The translations under genes and the position numbers were made by a program. A model generated the notes under the pieces. That model saw only the letters and a list, made by a program, of their open reading frames with translations. It was not told where the DNA came from and ran no database searches. A stretch of 49,866 nucleotides of DNA from an uncultured Clostridia bacterium. Lineage in GTDB: Bacteria > Bacillota > Clostridia > TANB77 > CAG-508. Of this stretch, positions 1 through 8,357 are shown in pieces (the stretch's first letter is position 1; each line of letters begins with the position of its first letter). The DNA lies in NCBI GenBank assembly GCA_946415375.1, contig CAMKSF010000010.1, positions 1 to 49,866 on the forward strand, written 5' to 3'.

Positions 1-1
1 T

Positions 2-763
2 ACTATAAAACAGTTGCGAAGTACAAATTTAGAACTTGAAAAAGATATAGAAGAAAAATCAAAAATAGATGAGATGAGAAAAAGTTTTATATCTGATGTA
101 TCTCATGAGTTAAAAACTCCAATAGCATTAATACAAGGATACAGTGAAGGACTAATAGAAAATGTTAATTCAGATGAAGAGAGTAGAAAGTTTTATGCAG
201 AAGTTATATTAGATGAAGCTACGAAGATGGATAAATTAGTAAAACAATTACTTGAACTTATGAAACTTGAATATGGAAAGAATAGTTTTAATAATGCAAA
301 TTTTGATATTGTTGAATTAGAAAAAGAAATAGTTCGAAAATCAGAAGTTATGATTCAAAAAGAAACTATTAAAGTTGAATTTGATGAAAGTAAAAAAATA
401 GATGTATATGCAGATGAATTTTATATAGACCAAGTGATTACTAATTATATAACTAATGCCATAAAATATTGCGATGTAATAAATGATACAAAAAGGATAA
501 AGATAACTAATAGTATTATTAATGAGAAGGTAAGAATTTCAATATTTAATACTTCTAAAGGACTTTCTGAAGAGGAATTAGTTCGTATTTGGAATAGATT
601 TTACAAAATTGATGAGTCAAGGAACAGAGATAATGGAGGAACAGGAATTGGACTTTCACTTGTTAAGGCTATAATGAATAATTATGGCAATGAATTTGGT
701 GCAAAAAATGTTGAAGATGGAATAGAGTTTTATTTTGATTTGGATTTGAAAAAAGAAGAATAA
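2..763 (+). CDS. Sensor histidine kinase, C-terminal part (5' end outside window)
   Basis: The reading frame is open to the left edge, so only the C-terminal part of the kinase is present. The dimerisation and phosphoacceptor helix contains SHELKTPIALIQGYSEG, with the phospho-accepting His inside SHELKTP. An HATPase domain follows, with the N-box YITNAIKYC and the G-box GGTGIGLSLVKAI. The preceding residues (ELEKDIEEKSKIDEMRK) look like the coiled coil after a HAMP domain. The family phosphorylates a partner response regulator, which should lie upstream of the window. No partner gene follows, so this is the last gene of its operon. The input signal cannot be read from this piece. Confidence 0.92.
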   Translation, partial: TIKQLRSTNLELEKDIEEKSKIDEMRKSFISDVSHELKTPIALIQGYSEGLIENVNSDEESRKFYAEVILDEATKMDKLVKQLLELMKLEYGKNSFNNANFDIVELEKEIVRKSEVMIQKETIKVEFDESKKIDVYADEFYIDQVITNYITNAIKYCDVINDTKRIKITNSIINEKVRISIFNTSKGLSEEELVRIWNRFYKIDESRNRDNGGTGIGLSLVKAIMNNYGNEFGAKNVEDGIEFYFDLDLKKEE

Positions 764-1131
764 TACAATTGTCGAAAAATATCGAAAAATGCGATGAAAA
801 CTTGTGCGAAATAATGAGTTTTTTATTGCATTTTTTATTTTTACATGATATTATATTTATGCAATAACTATTTTTATTGCAAATAGTTTTAATTTTTTAT
901 AAAAATTTTATATTTAGTTTTTAAAATATCAAAATAGTTTAAATTTTAAGTATTATTTCAATTATAATTGTTTTTAAATTGTATTTTTAAGATTTTCAAT
1001 TATCAAAAAAATTTTTCGGAAAGGAGAGTTGTTTTACAAAAGGTTAAGCATTAGTTATATAAAAGAAAGAAAAAATAAAAATAGCTATTGTAAAAATAAC
1101 ATAACTAGGTTATAATAAAGGAGGAAGAAGT
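764..1131. other. AT-rich intergenic region, 368 bp
   Basis: No convincing gene is visible here. A short hairpin (GCAATAA/TTATTGC, 861-880) without a good T-tract could be a weak terminator for the kinase. The Shine-Dalgarno site of the next gene, AAAGGAGG, lies at 1117-1124. Confidence 0.5.
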
Positions 1132-2028
1132 ATGTCAGATAAGCTTGTAATGAAAGATGATATATTATTTAAAGTATTTTTTAGTAGAAATGAGAATCAC
1201 TTAAAGAGTTTTTTGAGTTCAATATTAGGTAAGGATATTAGGATAAAGAAGGTAATTCATGATGCAAGATTAGAACAATTAGTCAAAGAAATGAAATATG
1301 GTATCTTAGATTTAGAAGTTGAACTAGAAAATGGTGAAATAATAAATGTGGAAATGCAGGTAAAAGACAATAAAAACATTGAAAAAAGAACAACTTTTTA
1401 TGCAAGTAAGAAGATAGTTGAACAACTAGAACCTAGCGAGGATTACAGTAATTTGAGAAAGGTGATAGTTATAGCAATATTAAACTATATATTAACAGAT
1501 TTACCGGAGTATTTAACAGAGACTAGAAGAATAATAAAGGGGCATGAAGGTTATGAATTAAATAATGAAGTTAAGTATTATTATATAGAGCTTGAGAAGT
1601 TTAGAAAACAAGAACCAGATATGAGCTTAGAGTTGAATCAATGGTTAGCATTTATAGATATGGAAAGGGGGGACTTGCTTGATATGGCTAAGAAAGAAAA
1701 TAAAGAAATAGAAGAAGCGATAGAAAAATATGAAGTATTAACTGGAACAGATGAAATTAAAAGATTAGCTGAACTAAGATTAATGTCAAAACTAGAAGAG
1801 AATTCTGCATTAGCCACAGCAAGGGCAAAAGGAACAGAAGAGGGCTTAAGGCAAGGAAAAAAAGAAGGATTTAGACAAGGAAAAGAAGAAGGATTAAGAC
1901 AAGGAAAAGAAGAAGGAGTAAAACAAAGACAATATGAGATTGCAAAAAAAATGAAAGACATGAATAAACCGATAGAAGAAATTATAGAACTAACAGAATT
2001 AAGCAAAGAAGAAATTGAAAAAATGTAA
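1132..2028 (+). CDS. Rpn family recombination-promoting nuclease / putative transposase (PD-(D/E)XK)
   Basis: This is a 298-residue member of the Rpn/transposase_31 group of PD-(D/E)XK nucleases. The N-terminal half shows the typical opening (KDDILFKVFFS) and a nuclease core with D60 (GILDLEVELENG), E74 and Q76 (INVEMQ). E. coli Rpn proteins of this group are DNA endonucleases that stimulate RecA-independent recombination. The C-terminal part carries near-perfect tandem copies of an eight-residue unit (EGLRQGKK, EGFRQGKE, EGLRQGKE, EGVKQRQY), then a helical tail. The start is set by AAAGGAGG at 1117-1124. It is a single-gene unit closed by a strong hairpin. No transposon ends were seen, so it is probably a stand-alone nuclease gene. 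Confidence 0.85.
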   Translation: MSDKLVMKDDILFKVFFSRNENHLKSFLSSILGKDIRIKKVIHDARLEQLVKEMKYGILDLEVELENGEIINVEMQVKDNKNIEKRTTFYASKKIVEQLEPSEDYSNLRKVIVIAILNYILTDLPEYLTETRRIIKGHEGYELNNEVKYYYIELEKFRKQEPDMSLELNQWLAFIDMERGDLLDMAKKENKEIEEAIEKYEVLTGTDEIKRLAELRLMSKLEENSALATARAKGTEEGLRQGKKEGFRQGKEEGLRQGKEEGVKQRQYEIAKKMKDMNKPIEEIIELTELSKEEIEKM

Positions 2029-2033
2029 GAGAT

Positions 2034-2068
2034 AAATACTAGACTTGAATATTTCAAGTCTAGTATTT
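2034..2068 (+). terminator. Strong hairpin, probable terminator of the rpn-like gene
   Basis: A perfect 16-bp inverted repeat (2034-2049 with 2053-2068) with a 3-nt loop begins five bases after the stop codon. The 3' arm ends in TATTT and there is no long T-tract beyond it, so an mRNA-protecting hairpin is an alternative. Confidence 0.7.
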
Positions 2069-2184
2069 AAGTTTAATAATAATAATACAAAGAAGTATAA
2101 GAAAACATAACAAAAAGAGTATAAAAATAGTTTAGTATGGTAATAATATAAATATATAAATCTATACATAAAAGGAGAAAGATT

Positions 2185-2523
2185 ATGTCTAACTGTGATT
2201 TGAGAAATATAGTTGTATTGAATAATTTACCTTCAAATCTAATAGAAGAAGCTATTATTGTTTTAAAATCTAGAAAGTGTGCAAAAAAATTGGAATTAAT
2301 TGATAAGAAATCTTCTATAACATATAGGAACGATAATGAAAAAAGTGATTATGTCATAAAAGAAGCGGAAAACATAGTATGTAATTATATAGCAAAATTA
2401 GAAAAAAATCAAAATGTAAAAAAAAGAGACTTTAATATAGAAACAAAATATAAAAGAATAAAGATTTACAGTATTATAATTAGTTTCCTTTTAATAATTT
2501 GTATTACTAAAATAATTTTTTAA
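2185..2523 (+). CDS. Small protein with a C-terminal membrane anchor, unrecognised
   Basis: The product has 112 residues and I do not recognise its family. The N-terminal 85 residues are predicted helical, cytoplasmic and rich in charge, with three cysteines (C4, C32 and C75). The last 21 residues (IYSIIISFLLIICITKIIF) form a single hydrophobic segment after a KRIK stop, giving a tail-anchored layout without a signal peptide. AAAAGGAGA precedes the ATG at good spacing. It sits 66 bp before another small unknown gene on the same strand, and both may be accessory. No enzymatic motif is visible. Confidence 0.65.
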   Translation: MSNCDLRNIVVLNNLPSNLIEEAIIVLKSRKCAKKLELIDKKSSITYRNDNEKSDYVIKEAENIVCNYIAKLEKNQNVKKRDFNIETKYKRIKIYSIIISFLLIICITKIIF

Positions 2524-2589
2524 TTTAGTATTGATATAAAAAAATAAATGTAGTAAAATATAAATGAAAAAAATAAATGGAGAAAAACA

Positions 2590-3093
2590 ATGGAAGAAGA
2601 AAAAAGAAAAGCATATTCGGAAGTAGTAGAAATACTAAAATTAATAGATGATGAAAAAAGAATAGAAAAAATACCTTTTGAGGTAATAGAACTAATAAAA
2701 AGAAACTCAGATCCAGAGTATAAGCCAATTATTGATAAGGAGAAGCCATTAGAGGATCAAAATCTAAGAAAAGAAACATATAGCATTATAGGGTGGATTG
2801 CAAGTAAATACTGGAATGAGAACATAATAGAACAAAATGTGGAAGATGATATTTGTGAGAGTAATATCCAAAAAGAAGATTCTAAAACAGTTAAAGAAAC
2901 TATAAATAATATAGAAGAAAGAGCAGCAGTATATAATGATATTGAACCAATAATTATAGAAAATTGCACAAATAAATATAACTTACCTGTATTAAAATCA
3001 AACATCAAATGGTATGTAAGGATAAAGGAACAAGTTATAAAACTATTAAAAGTATTATTTGGAAAAAAGAGTATAAGAGAACAAAATAATTAA
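2590..3093 (+). CDS. Unrecognised small helical protein, paralogue of 33412-33861 and 20025-20258
   Basis: The product has 167 residues and no family that I can name. Residues 7-85 match two other genes in this window along the same pattern: an AYSEVVEILK helix, a KIPFEV/LIKRN helix, a D-P-E-Y-K-P stretch, then LEDQNLRKETYSII followed by YW. A variable acidic linker follows. The C-terminus is a short amphipathic basic helix (RIKEQVIKLLKVLFGKK), also seen in the 33412 gene. It has its own terminator. Function is unknown; the repeated occurrence beside accessory genes is the main clue. Confidence 0.6.
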   Translation: MEEEKRKAYSEVVEILKLIDDEKRIEKIPFEVIELIKRNSDPEYKPIIDKEKPLEDQNLRKETYSIIGWIASKYWNENIIEQNVEDDICESNIQKEDSKTVKETINNIEERAAVYNDIEPIIIENCTNKYNLPVLKSNIKWYVRIKEQVIKLLKVLFGKKSIREQNN

Positions 3094-3106
3094 TTTTATG
3101 AAATTA

Positions 3107-3156
3107 AAAAAATCATTTATGAAAGTCAAAAAACGACTTTTCGTAAATGATTTTTT
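3107..3156 (+). terminator. Rho-independent terminator
   Basis: A long imperfect hairpin pairs 3107-3127 with 3135-3156 (arms around ATCATTTA-GAAAGTC), broken by one mismatch and one extra T. The 3' arm ends in six T residues. It separates the small unknown gene from the agr locus. Confidence 0.8.
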
Positions 3157-3230
3157 ACTTTTCATATAACAAATGAAAAAAGTATGAAAAAATGTGATAA
3201 AATCCGACAAGAAAAAGTGAGGTGAAGGAA

Positions 3231-3860
3231 GTGATAAAAAAATTTTGCGATTTTCTTGTTAATAAAATGAGAAAGGAAAATCCTGAAATAGACGATGAAA
3301 GATCAGAAATAATAAATTATGGACTTCAATTATTAATAGGAGAAATACCTAAGATTTTTATAACTCTGACGGTTTCATATATATTAGGTATTTTAAAGTT
3401 AACTATAATTATGGTTTTGATATTAATACCATATAGGGCATTTTCAGGAGGATTTCATTTACATTCTCATATTGGTTGCATTATATCAACAATAATGTAT
3501 TACTGTGGTATCCCTAAAATATCAATATTTACCTATTTTAACAGTCAAACGGAATTAATTTTCGTATTATGTGCTTTGATATTTGGCATCATAATTTTAA
3601 AAAAATACGCCCCAGCTGATACAGAAAATGTTCCTATATTGCAAGAAAAAGCAAGAAATCAGAAAAAAATCTTATCATATATTACTTTTACATTAGGGCT
3701 AATATTTGCTTTAATTATTAAAGACAATGTGGTTTCAAACATAATTATTTTTGGATATTTAACTCAGACATTAATGATAACACCAATAGCATATAAATTA
3801 ACTAAAAATAAATATGGATTTGAGGTATATAATGATGAGGCTTCTGAAACAGTAACTTAA
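3231..3860 (+). CDS. agrB: AgrB-like peptide-processing membrane protease
   Basis: AgrB is a membrane cysteine endopeptidase that trims the AgrD precursor and closes the thiolactone of the autoinducing peptide. The core reads YRAFSGGFHLHSHIGC: the catalytic His is H76 and the Cys is C83, seven residues apart as in Staphylococcus AgrB. Several hydrophobic segments surround this core. GTG codons exist at 3222 and 3231; the second is preferred because GAGGTG (3219-3224) lies six bases before it and the protein then begins MIKKFCDFLVNKM, as family members do. An agrD-like peptide gene follows after 22 bp. The sensor and regulator genes are convergent instead of downstream in the same operon. Confidence 0.93.
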   Translation: MIKKFCDFLVNKMRKENPEIDDERSEIINYGLQLLIGEIPKIFITLTVSYILGILKLTIIMVLILIPYRAFSGGFHLHSHIGCIISTIMYYCGIPKISIFTYFNSQTELIFVLCALIFGIIILKKYAPADTENVPILQEKARNQKKILSYITFTLGLIFALIIKDNVVSNIIIFGYLTQTLMITPIAYKLTKNKYGFEVYNDEASETVT

Positions 3861-3882
3861 TAAAATATAGAGGAGGAATCGT

Positions 3883-3999
3883 ATGTTAAAATTCTTATCA
3901 AAAATGGCAGAAAAAGTGGCTAGAAACACTAATACAGCATGCTTTGCTGTTTGGGTATTTCATCAACCAAAAATGCCATCAACATTAATCAAAAAATAA
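3883..3999 (+). CDS. agrD: AgrD-like cyclic peptide autoinducer precursor
   Basis: This 38-codon gene has a strong AGAGGAGGAATC ribosome-binding site. The peptide has the AgrD layout: an amphipathic N-terminal helix (MLKFLSKMAEKVARNTNT), a core with one cysteine (ACFAVWVF), and a conserved recognition tail (HQPKMPSTL). From memory, clostridial AgrD peptides such as that of C. perfringens have a Cys-led ring directly before an HQPE-type tail. On that basis the predicted ring here is CFAVWVF, seven residues with Cys as the thiolactone donor. Its position directly after agrB supports the call. The exact ring borders are inference. Confidence 0.9.
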   Translation: MLKFLSKMAEKVARNTNTACFAVWVFHQPKMPSTLIKK

Positions 4000-4027
4000 T
4001 ATAAATATGTAATCGAAAACAATCTTA

Positions 4028-4062
4028 AAAGGCTATCGTTTTGATAGCCTTTAAATTTTTTT
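4028..4062 (+). terminator. Terminator after agrBD
   Basis: A perfect 10-bp stem (AAAGGCTATC with GATAGCCTTT, 4028-4037 and 4043-4052) with a 5-nt loop is followed by a T-rich run to 4062. It lies between the convergent agrD and agrC-like genes. Confidence 0.9.
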
Positions 4063-5407
4063 AATAATAAATATGAAGTTCTTGTTTGAAAAATTTGTCA
4101 TCGTTAGTAGTTTTTAAAACTACATTATTATTTTTCATTACTATTTGATTTACTTCCCATAATCCAATTCCTGAGTGATTTTCTTTCCCACTAATTCCTT
4201 TTTCAAAAATTTTATTTGTATCAATATCTATACTTTTATATGTATTTTCAATTATTACAATTTGAAGTTTCTGTTTTCTTGATTCTCTAAAGACTATATT
4301 TATTTCCTTTTCTTCACATTCACTAGCTGCCTCAATTGAATTATCTAAAAGAATACCTAAAATTCTTGAAAATTCATAAATTGGCATATGTAAATTGTCA
4401 AAGTCAAAGAAAAATTCAAAATTAATTATAATATTTAAATCACTAGCTTTTTTGTATTTAGAAACTATCAAGTTGTATATTCCTGGATTATTAATTACAT
4501 TAGGATTAAGCATTTGCACATTACGAACTTTACTACAGTCTTTTTGAAGAGAATTGTAGTATTTTTTCAATCCATCTATATCATTAACTTGAATATATCC
4601 ACCAATAATATTAACCATATTATCAAAATCGTGTTTAAATCCTCTAACATTATCATACAAAATAGTTAGTGAGTTATTATAGCTTTCTGCATTTTCCAAA
4701 TCTCTTGTTGCAATATCTAATTTCATTGCTTTAGTTAAACTATAGAAACTAATGAAAAAATATGCAAACAATAAAACAAAGTTAAATAAAGTAAAAACTA
4801 TTGGAACAGAGCTATAATAATAAACTGTCATAAAAGTTTGAATCATTAATGTTAAAACTCCCAGTATTAAATTAATTAAAATGGTGTAAATAGTTTTTTT
4901 ATCAATGCTAAAATTGAAATTAAATTTAATCTTAATGCGTTTTAATATAAATATTATACCAAATGTTATAGAATACATTACTAGTAAATAAGATGTACGA
5001 TATATTGGAGTATTAAATCCTGTTTCATAAGATTGATTGGTTATTTTTAAGAATGGGTTTAATAACAAGCTATTTAATAATGCAAACAGTATAAGTGGTA
5101 TAATCATTGCTAAAAAAGAATTCAAAATACTATATTTAAAGTACTTTTTTAAAATTACAAAAATAAAGATGTAATTTATAAAAATATTAAATGGTTCAGG
5201 TATAAAAAAGCTACTTAAAATTGATACCATTGAAACAGATATAATATAGACTCTTTTTTGGAATTTAGTATAAGATGTTTTTAATAAAATTGTAAAAATA
5301 CAAAAAGTTAGGTAGATTTCTATGAAAGTACCAGGTATGCTTATTAATTTTAATAATAATTCATTTTCGATATTTAAAGCAGTCCAAATATTATTTAATA
5401 TTTCCAT
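4061..5407 (-). CDS. AgrC-like sensor histidine kinase (GHKL type)
   Basis: This 448-residue membrane kinase has about six N-terminal hydrophobic segments (residues 20-225) and a cytoplasmic kinase part. The phosphoacceptor His is H259 in GFKHDFDNMVNIIGGY, the arrangement typical of AgrC/HPK10 kinases. A GHKL ATPase domain follows, with the N-box LLDNSIEAA and the G-box NHSGIGLWEVNQIV. It should sense the cyclic peptide from the facing agrBD genes and phosphorylate the LytTR regulator encoded just upstream. The two coding regions overlap by 17 nt, suggesting translational coupling. Confidence 0.9.
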   Translation of the reverse strand: MEILNNIWTALNIENELLLKLISIPGTFIEIYLTFCIFTILLKTSYTKFQKRVYIISVSMVSILSSFFIPEPFNIFINYIFIFVILKKYFKYSILNSFLAMIIPLILFALLNSLLLNPFLKITNQSYETGFNTPIYRTSYLLVMYSITFGIIFILKRIKIKFNFNFSIDKKTIYTILINLILGVLTLMIQTFMTVYYYSSVPIVFTLFNFVLLFAYFFISFYSLTKAMKLDIATRDLENAESYNNSLTILYDNVRGFKHDFDNMVNIIGGYIQVNDIDGLKKYYNSLQKDCSKVRNVQMLNPNVINNPGIYNLIVSKYKKASDLNIIINFEFFFDFDNLHMPIYEFSRILGILLDNSIEAASECEEKEINIVFRESRKQKLQIVIIENTYKSIDIDTNKIFEKGISGKENHSGIGLWEVNQIVMKNNNVVLKTTNDDKFFKQELHIYY

Positions 5408-6101
5408 TTTTGTTAATCACCTCCATAAAATTTCTTTTATATTTAGGTCCAATATCGCAATAAGAGTCGTTAAAGAAAACTAGATTAGAAGAAGCTTCAA
5501 TCTTTGTAATATTATTTATATTTGCGATAAATGATTTATGACATCTAACAAAATTATTTGGTAGTAAATTTTGAATTTTTAAAAACGAACTATATACTTC
5601 ATAATCTCGAGACTCTGTATGGAAAATTAATTTCATACCTTCTCTTTTAATGTATTTTATATCGTTCTCAGCAATGATTGTATTTTTACTATCAATTCGT
5701 AGGAATTTTTTACTTAATCCGGATACGTCATCAAAAAGACGTAGAATACAGTCTTCAAGTCTTTGCAAGGTAATTGGTTTACAAATATAATCGAAAGTTT
5801 TGAATTTGTAAGCCATTAAACTATATTCAAGATGTGCTGTTTCAAATATAATATAACAGTTTTTATTAGTTTTTCTAACCTTTTCCGCTATTTCCAAACC
5901 ACTAAAATTAGAGTTTAAGTCTATATCTAAAAACAGAACATCAATTTTATTCTTTTCTATAAATGATAAAAGCTCTAATACATTAGTTGTTGACAAACTT
6001 ATTTCAGCATCTAAATTATGCTTTAGAAAAATACAATCTAACATATGAGAGAGATTATTTAGTAATTTTTTATCATCTTCAATTAAAGCAAAATTTAGCA
6101 T
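5391..6101 (-). CDS. AgrA-like response regulator with LytTR DNA-binding domain
   Basis: The 236-residue protein has an N-terminal receiver domain with phospho-accepting D59 (VLFLDIDL), the acidic pair at E8-D10, and a C-terminal LytTR domain (about residues 130-230, including NFVRCHKSFIANINNI). LytTR regulators bind short direct repeats upstream of target promoters. AGGAGG precedes the ATG. The gene leads the minus-strand pair and overlaps the kinase gene. Its promoter, with a LytTR-like half-site next to the -35 box, suggests autoregulation. Confidence 0.92.
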   Translation of the reverse strand: MLNFALIEDDKKLLNNLSHMLDCIFLKHNLDAEISLSTTNVLELLSFIEKNKIDVLFLDIDLNSNFSGLEIAEKVRKTNKNCYIIFETAHLEYSLMAYKFKTFDYICKPITLQRLEDCILRLFDDVSGLSKKFLRIDSKNTIIAENDIKYIKREGMKLIFHTESRDYEVYSSFLKIQNLLPNNFVRCHKSFIANINNITKIEASSNLVFFNDSYCDIGPKYKRNFMEVINKNGNIK

Positions 6102-6154
6102 TACAGAACCTCCTAACTTTAAAAATACAACAAACTACTTAACATAATTATAAT

Positions 6155-6196
6155 ATTTTATAATGATATTTGCAATTTGTCAATACCTAGAACGGT
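6155..6196 (-). promoter_or_regulatory. Promoter of the agrA/agrC-like pair with LytTR-like half-site
   Basis: On the minus strand, a perfect -35 TTGACA (6178-6183) is followed by a 17-nt spacer and TAAAAT (6155-6160). Directly upstream of the -35 box lies ACCGTTCTAGG (6186-6196), which resembles the first half of the AgrA/LytTR binding consensus. No clear second half at 12-13 bp spacing was seen, so the operator call is tentative. Confidence 0.6.
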
Positions 6197-6230
6197 GGGA
6201 TATTCCGAGATTTTAAATGATATAATAAAG

Positions 6231-6254
6231 TATAAAATTCATTTGAATTTTATA
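6231..6254. repeat. 24-bp palindrome in a 449-bp AT-rich intergenic region
   Basis: TATAAAATTCA and TGAATTTTATA form a perfect 11-bp inverted repeat around a 2-base centre. It lies upstream of the agrA promoter and far upstream of the kinase-fold gene. It could be an operator for a dimeric regulator. The rest of 6102-6550 holds only the two promoters listed and no gene that I can support. Confidence 0.45.
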
Positions 6255-6492
6255 AACACAAAGAAAGAATAATTCAAAAGAAAAACAAAAAAACGGAAAT
6301 GCCTGAAAACAAAAGATAGTAAAGAATAAATTAGAAAAAACACATTTAAAATGGATTTTTAAAAATAAAAAATAAAAGATTAATAAAAAAATCTAAAAAA
6401 TAATACACTGAGTGCTGTGAAAGTAATAATTAATTCTATTTTAACATAGGATGAAACAAAACGAAAAGATAGAGTAAAATTATTAATAATTA

Positions 6493-6521
6493 TTGTAAAA
6501 AAGTTAAGGTTTTGTTATACT
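6493..6521 (+). promoter_or_regulatory. Probable sigma-A promoter of the kinase-fold gene
   Basis: TTGTAA (6493-6498), a 17-nt spacer and TATACT (6516-6521) stand about 30 bases before the start codon of the gene at 6551. Confidence 0.55.
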
Positions 6522-6550
6522 AATTATAAGTTTATTAAAAAGGTGAAGTT

Positions 6551-7387
6551 ATGGAGAATATAAAATCATATATTGTTGAATTGGTAAAAAAAGTTGAAGG
6601 AAGAGAGCCAGACGCAAAAGGTGGTAATAAGCAATGCTATTTTATAGATGGATATGCGTTATTAAAGGATTCTAGTATTGATAATGAGGAATTAAAACAG
6701 GTAGCCAAAATACAAAAAGAATTAAAAGAAAAAGGAGTAAACATTTGTACAACATTAGGATTTGTAACATTAAAAGAGGATAGAGACAAAGAATTCAAAA
6801 GAGGATATGTACTTCAAGAAAGAGCAAAAGGAAAACCGATACATAAATCTGAAAATAGATTTTGGAGCAAAACAGAAGAGGAAATAGAAGAAATTAGAAA
6901 TCAATATATGGAAGAATTAGAACAACTTAAAATGGAAGAACAGGCTTTTTATGATAAATTTGTATCTGATTGGATTGAAATAAAAAAATCTGGATTAAAA
7001 ATTGATCCTTCAAAAACAGGGAATTTTTATTATGAAGTAGGAAAAGCAATAAGCTTTATTGATTTAAATTTAGGAGCAAAGAAAGAAAAAAATATTGACA
7101 TGAAAAAAGTATGCAATGAGATAGCAGTTGTTTTGGCAGATGGTATAAAATATAATAATCATCAGATTGTTCCTGAAAATCAAGTAAAGAAAAGAATTAA
7201 TTCAGCACTAACACAAATCTTTAAGAAAATGAGTAGTTCACTTGAAAAACAAGGAATGAGTAAAGAAGAAATATATGAGGTAATAAAAAGTAGATTTCCA
7301 GAAATTGATATTGATTCAAAAGATTGTAGTGAACAAGCGCAAGCTCAAATAGAAAAAGAACAGATAAATAAAGGAGAAAGAGATTAA
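6551..7387 (+). CDS. Divergent protein-kinase-like / phosphotransferase-fold protein
   Basis: The 278-residue cytoplasmic protein matches no family I can name, but it shows the order of kinase-fold motifs. A beta-3 lysine is K39 (GYALLKD) and a hinge reads GYVLQERAKGKPIH (residues 85-98). A catalytic-loop-like stretch IDPSKTGNFYYEVGKAISFI gives D152 and N158, then ID with metal-binding D171. This resembles the HxDxxxxN...iD pattern of aminoglycoside phosphotransferases and lipopolysaccharide kinases, with the His replaced by I. Residues 103-135 form an inserted charged helix. The last 60 residues are helical and Gln/Glu-rich. It is a single-gene unit; the substrate is unknown. Confidence 0.6.
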   Translation: MENIKSYIVELVKKVEGREPDAKGGNKQCYFIDGYALLKDSSIDNEELKQVAKIQKELKEKGVNICTTLGFVTLKEDRDKEFKRGYVLQERAKGKPIHKSENRFWSKTEEEIEEIRNQYMEELEQLKMEEQAFYDKFVSDWIEIKKSGLKIDPSKTGNFYYEVGKAISFIDLNLGAKKEKNIDMKKVCNEIAVVLADGIKYNNHQIVPENQVKKRINSALTQIFKKMSSSLEKQGMSKEEIYEVIKSRFPEIDIDSKDCSEQAQAQIEKEQINKGERD

Positions 7388-7472
7388 ATTTGATTACTAT
7401 ATAGTGAAGTGAAAAATGTTAGAACAGATGACATAAAAATATAATTATACTTGAATATAAATAACCATTTTG

Positions 7473-7511
7473 AAAAATAACTAAAGGAGAAAAAGCTTTA
7501 GTTATTTTTTT
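7473..7511 (+). terminator. Rho-independent terminator
   Basis: A 14-bp stem pairs AAAAATAACTAAAG (7473-7486) with CTTTAGTTATTTTT (7496-7509) and the T-run continues to 7511. It ends the kinase-fold gene. Confidence 0.85.
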
Positions 7512-7550
7512 GCGTTTAAAATCATAAAATAAATTAAATGGAGGGATTTT

Positions 7551-8357
7551 ATGAAAAATAAAACATTTATTACTTTATTATTAATAATAGGTATATTTGT
7601 ATTCAGTGTTATTTTGCTAAATAAGGATCAAAATAACAATTCTTTAGTAGCATCTGGAACAGTTTTGTCAAACAAAAAAATAGAATGGGGGATACAAAGA
7701 AAGAATAATCATGTACAGCCAAATTTAGGAAAGAATAATGTGGAGTTAATAAAAAAATATAATGGAATAGCACTTGGAAACAGTGAAAAAAAGTACATTT
7801 ATTTGACATTTGATTTAGGATATGAAGCAGGGCATACTGAGAGAATTTTAGATGTTTTAAAAGAAAACAATATTTCTGCAACATTTTTCATTACAGCTCA
7901 TTATATAAATACTGCACCAGATTTGGTAAAAAGAATGATAGATGAAGGTCATATTGTGGGAAATCATACAGTAAATCATAAAAGCATGCCAACTCTAACA
8001 GATGAAGATATAACAGAAGAAGTAATGAAATTACATCAAGAGATATTTGAAAAATATAATTATGAAATGAAATATTTAAGGCCACCGAAAGGAGAATATA
8101 GTGAAAGAGTATTAAGTTTATGCGAAAAATTAGGATATAAAACTGTAATGTGGTCATTTGCTTATGTAGATTGGGATGAGAAAAAACAACCTGGTGAAAA
8201 TGAAGCAATGAGTAAAATAATTTCTAACCTGCATAATGGAGAAATTATGCTTTTACATGCAACATCAAGAACTAATGCAGATATTATGGATAAGATGATA
8301 AAGAAAATAAAGGAAGATGGATATGAAATTAGAAGTATAGAGGAGTTTGAACAATGA
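7551..8357 (+). CDS. pdaA: PdaA-type peptidoglycan N-acetylmuramic deacetylase
   Basis: The family removes the acetyl group from muramic acid so that muramic delta-lactam can form in the spore cortex, a signal needed for cortex lysis at germination. An N-terminal hydrophobic segment (residues 5-24) exports or anchors it. The NodB domain shows TFDLGYE (86-92, with D88), GNHTVNH (H139, H143) and LRPPKGEYSERVL. The WGI...PNLG stretch before the domain is typical of PdaA. The length (268) matches B. subtilis PdaA. The stop codon overlaps the start of yqfC in ATGA, placing it in a sporulation operon. Confidence 0.93.
   Translation: MKNKTFITLLLIIGIFVFSVILLNKDQNNNSLVASGTVLSNKKIEWGIQRKNNHVQPNLGKNNVELIKKYNGIALGNSEKKYIYLTFDLGYEAGHTERILDVLKENNISATFFITAHYINTAPDLVKRMIDEGHIVGNHTVNHKSMPTLTDEDITEEVMKLHQEIFEKYNYEMKYLRPPKGEYSERVLSLCEKLGYKTVMWSFAYVDWDEKKQPGENEAMSKIISNLHNGEIMLLHATSRTNADIMDKMIKKIKEDGYEIRSIEEFEQ

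Noticed and set aside
1029..1115. 28-codon frame starting TTG after GGAGAG
   Set aside because: Spacing from the purine run is too short and the sequence resembles no known small protein.
1088..1116. TTGTAA, 17-nt spacer, TATAAT before the rpn-like gene
   Set aside because: The box ends directly at the Shine-Dalgarno site, so a transcript from it would lack a usable ribosome-binding site.
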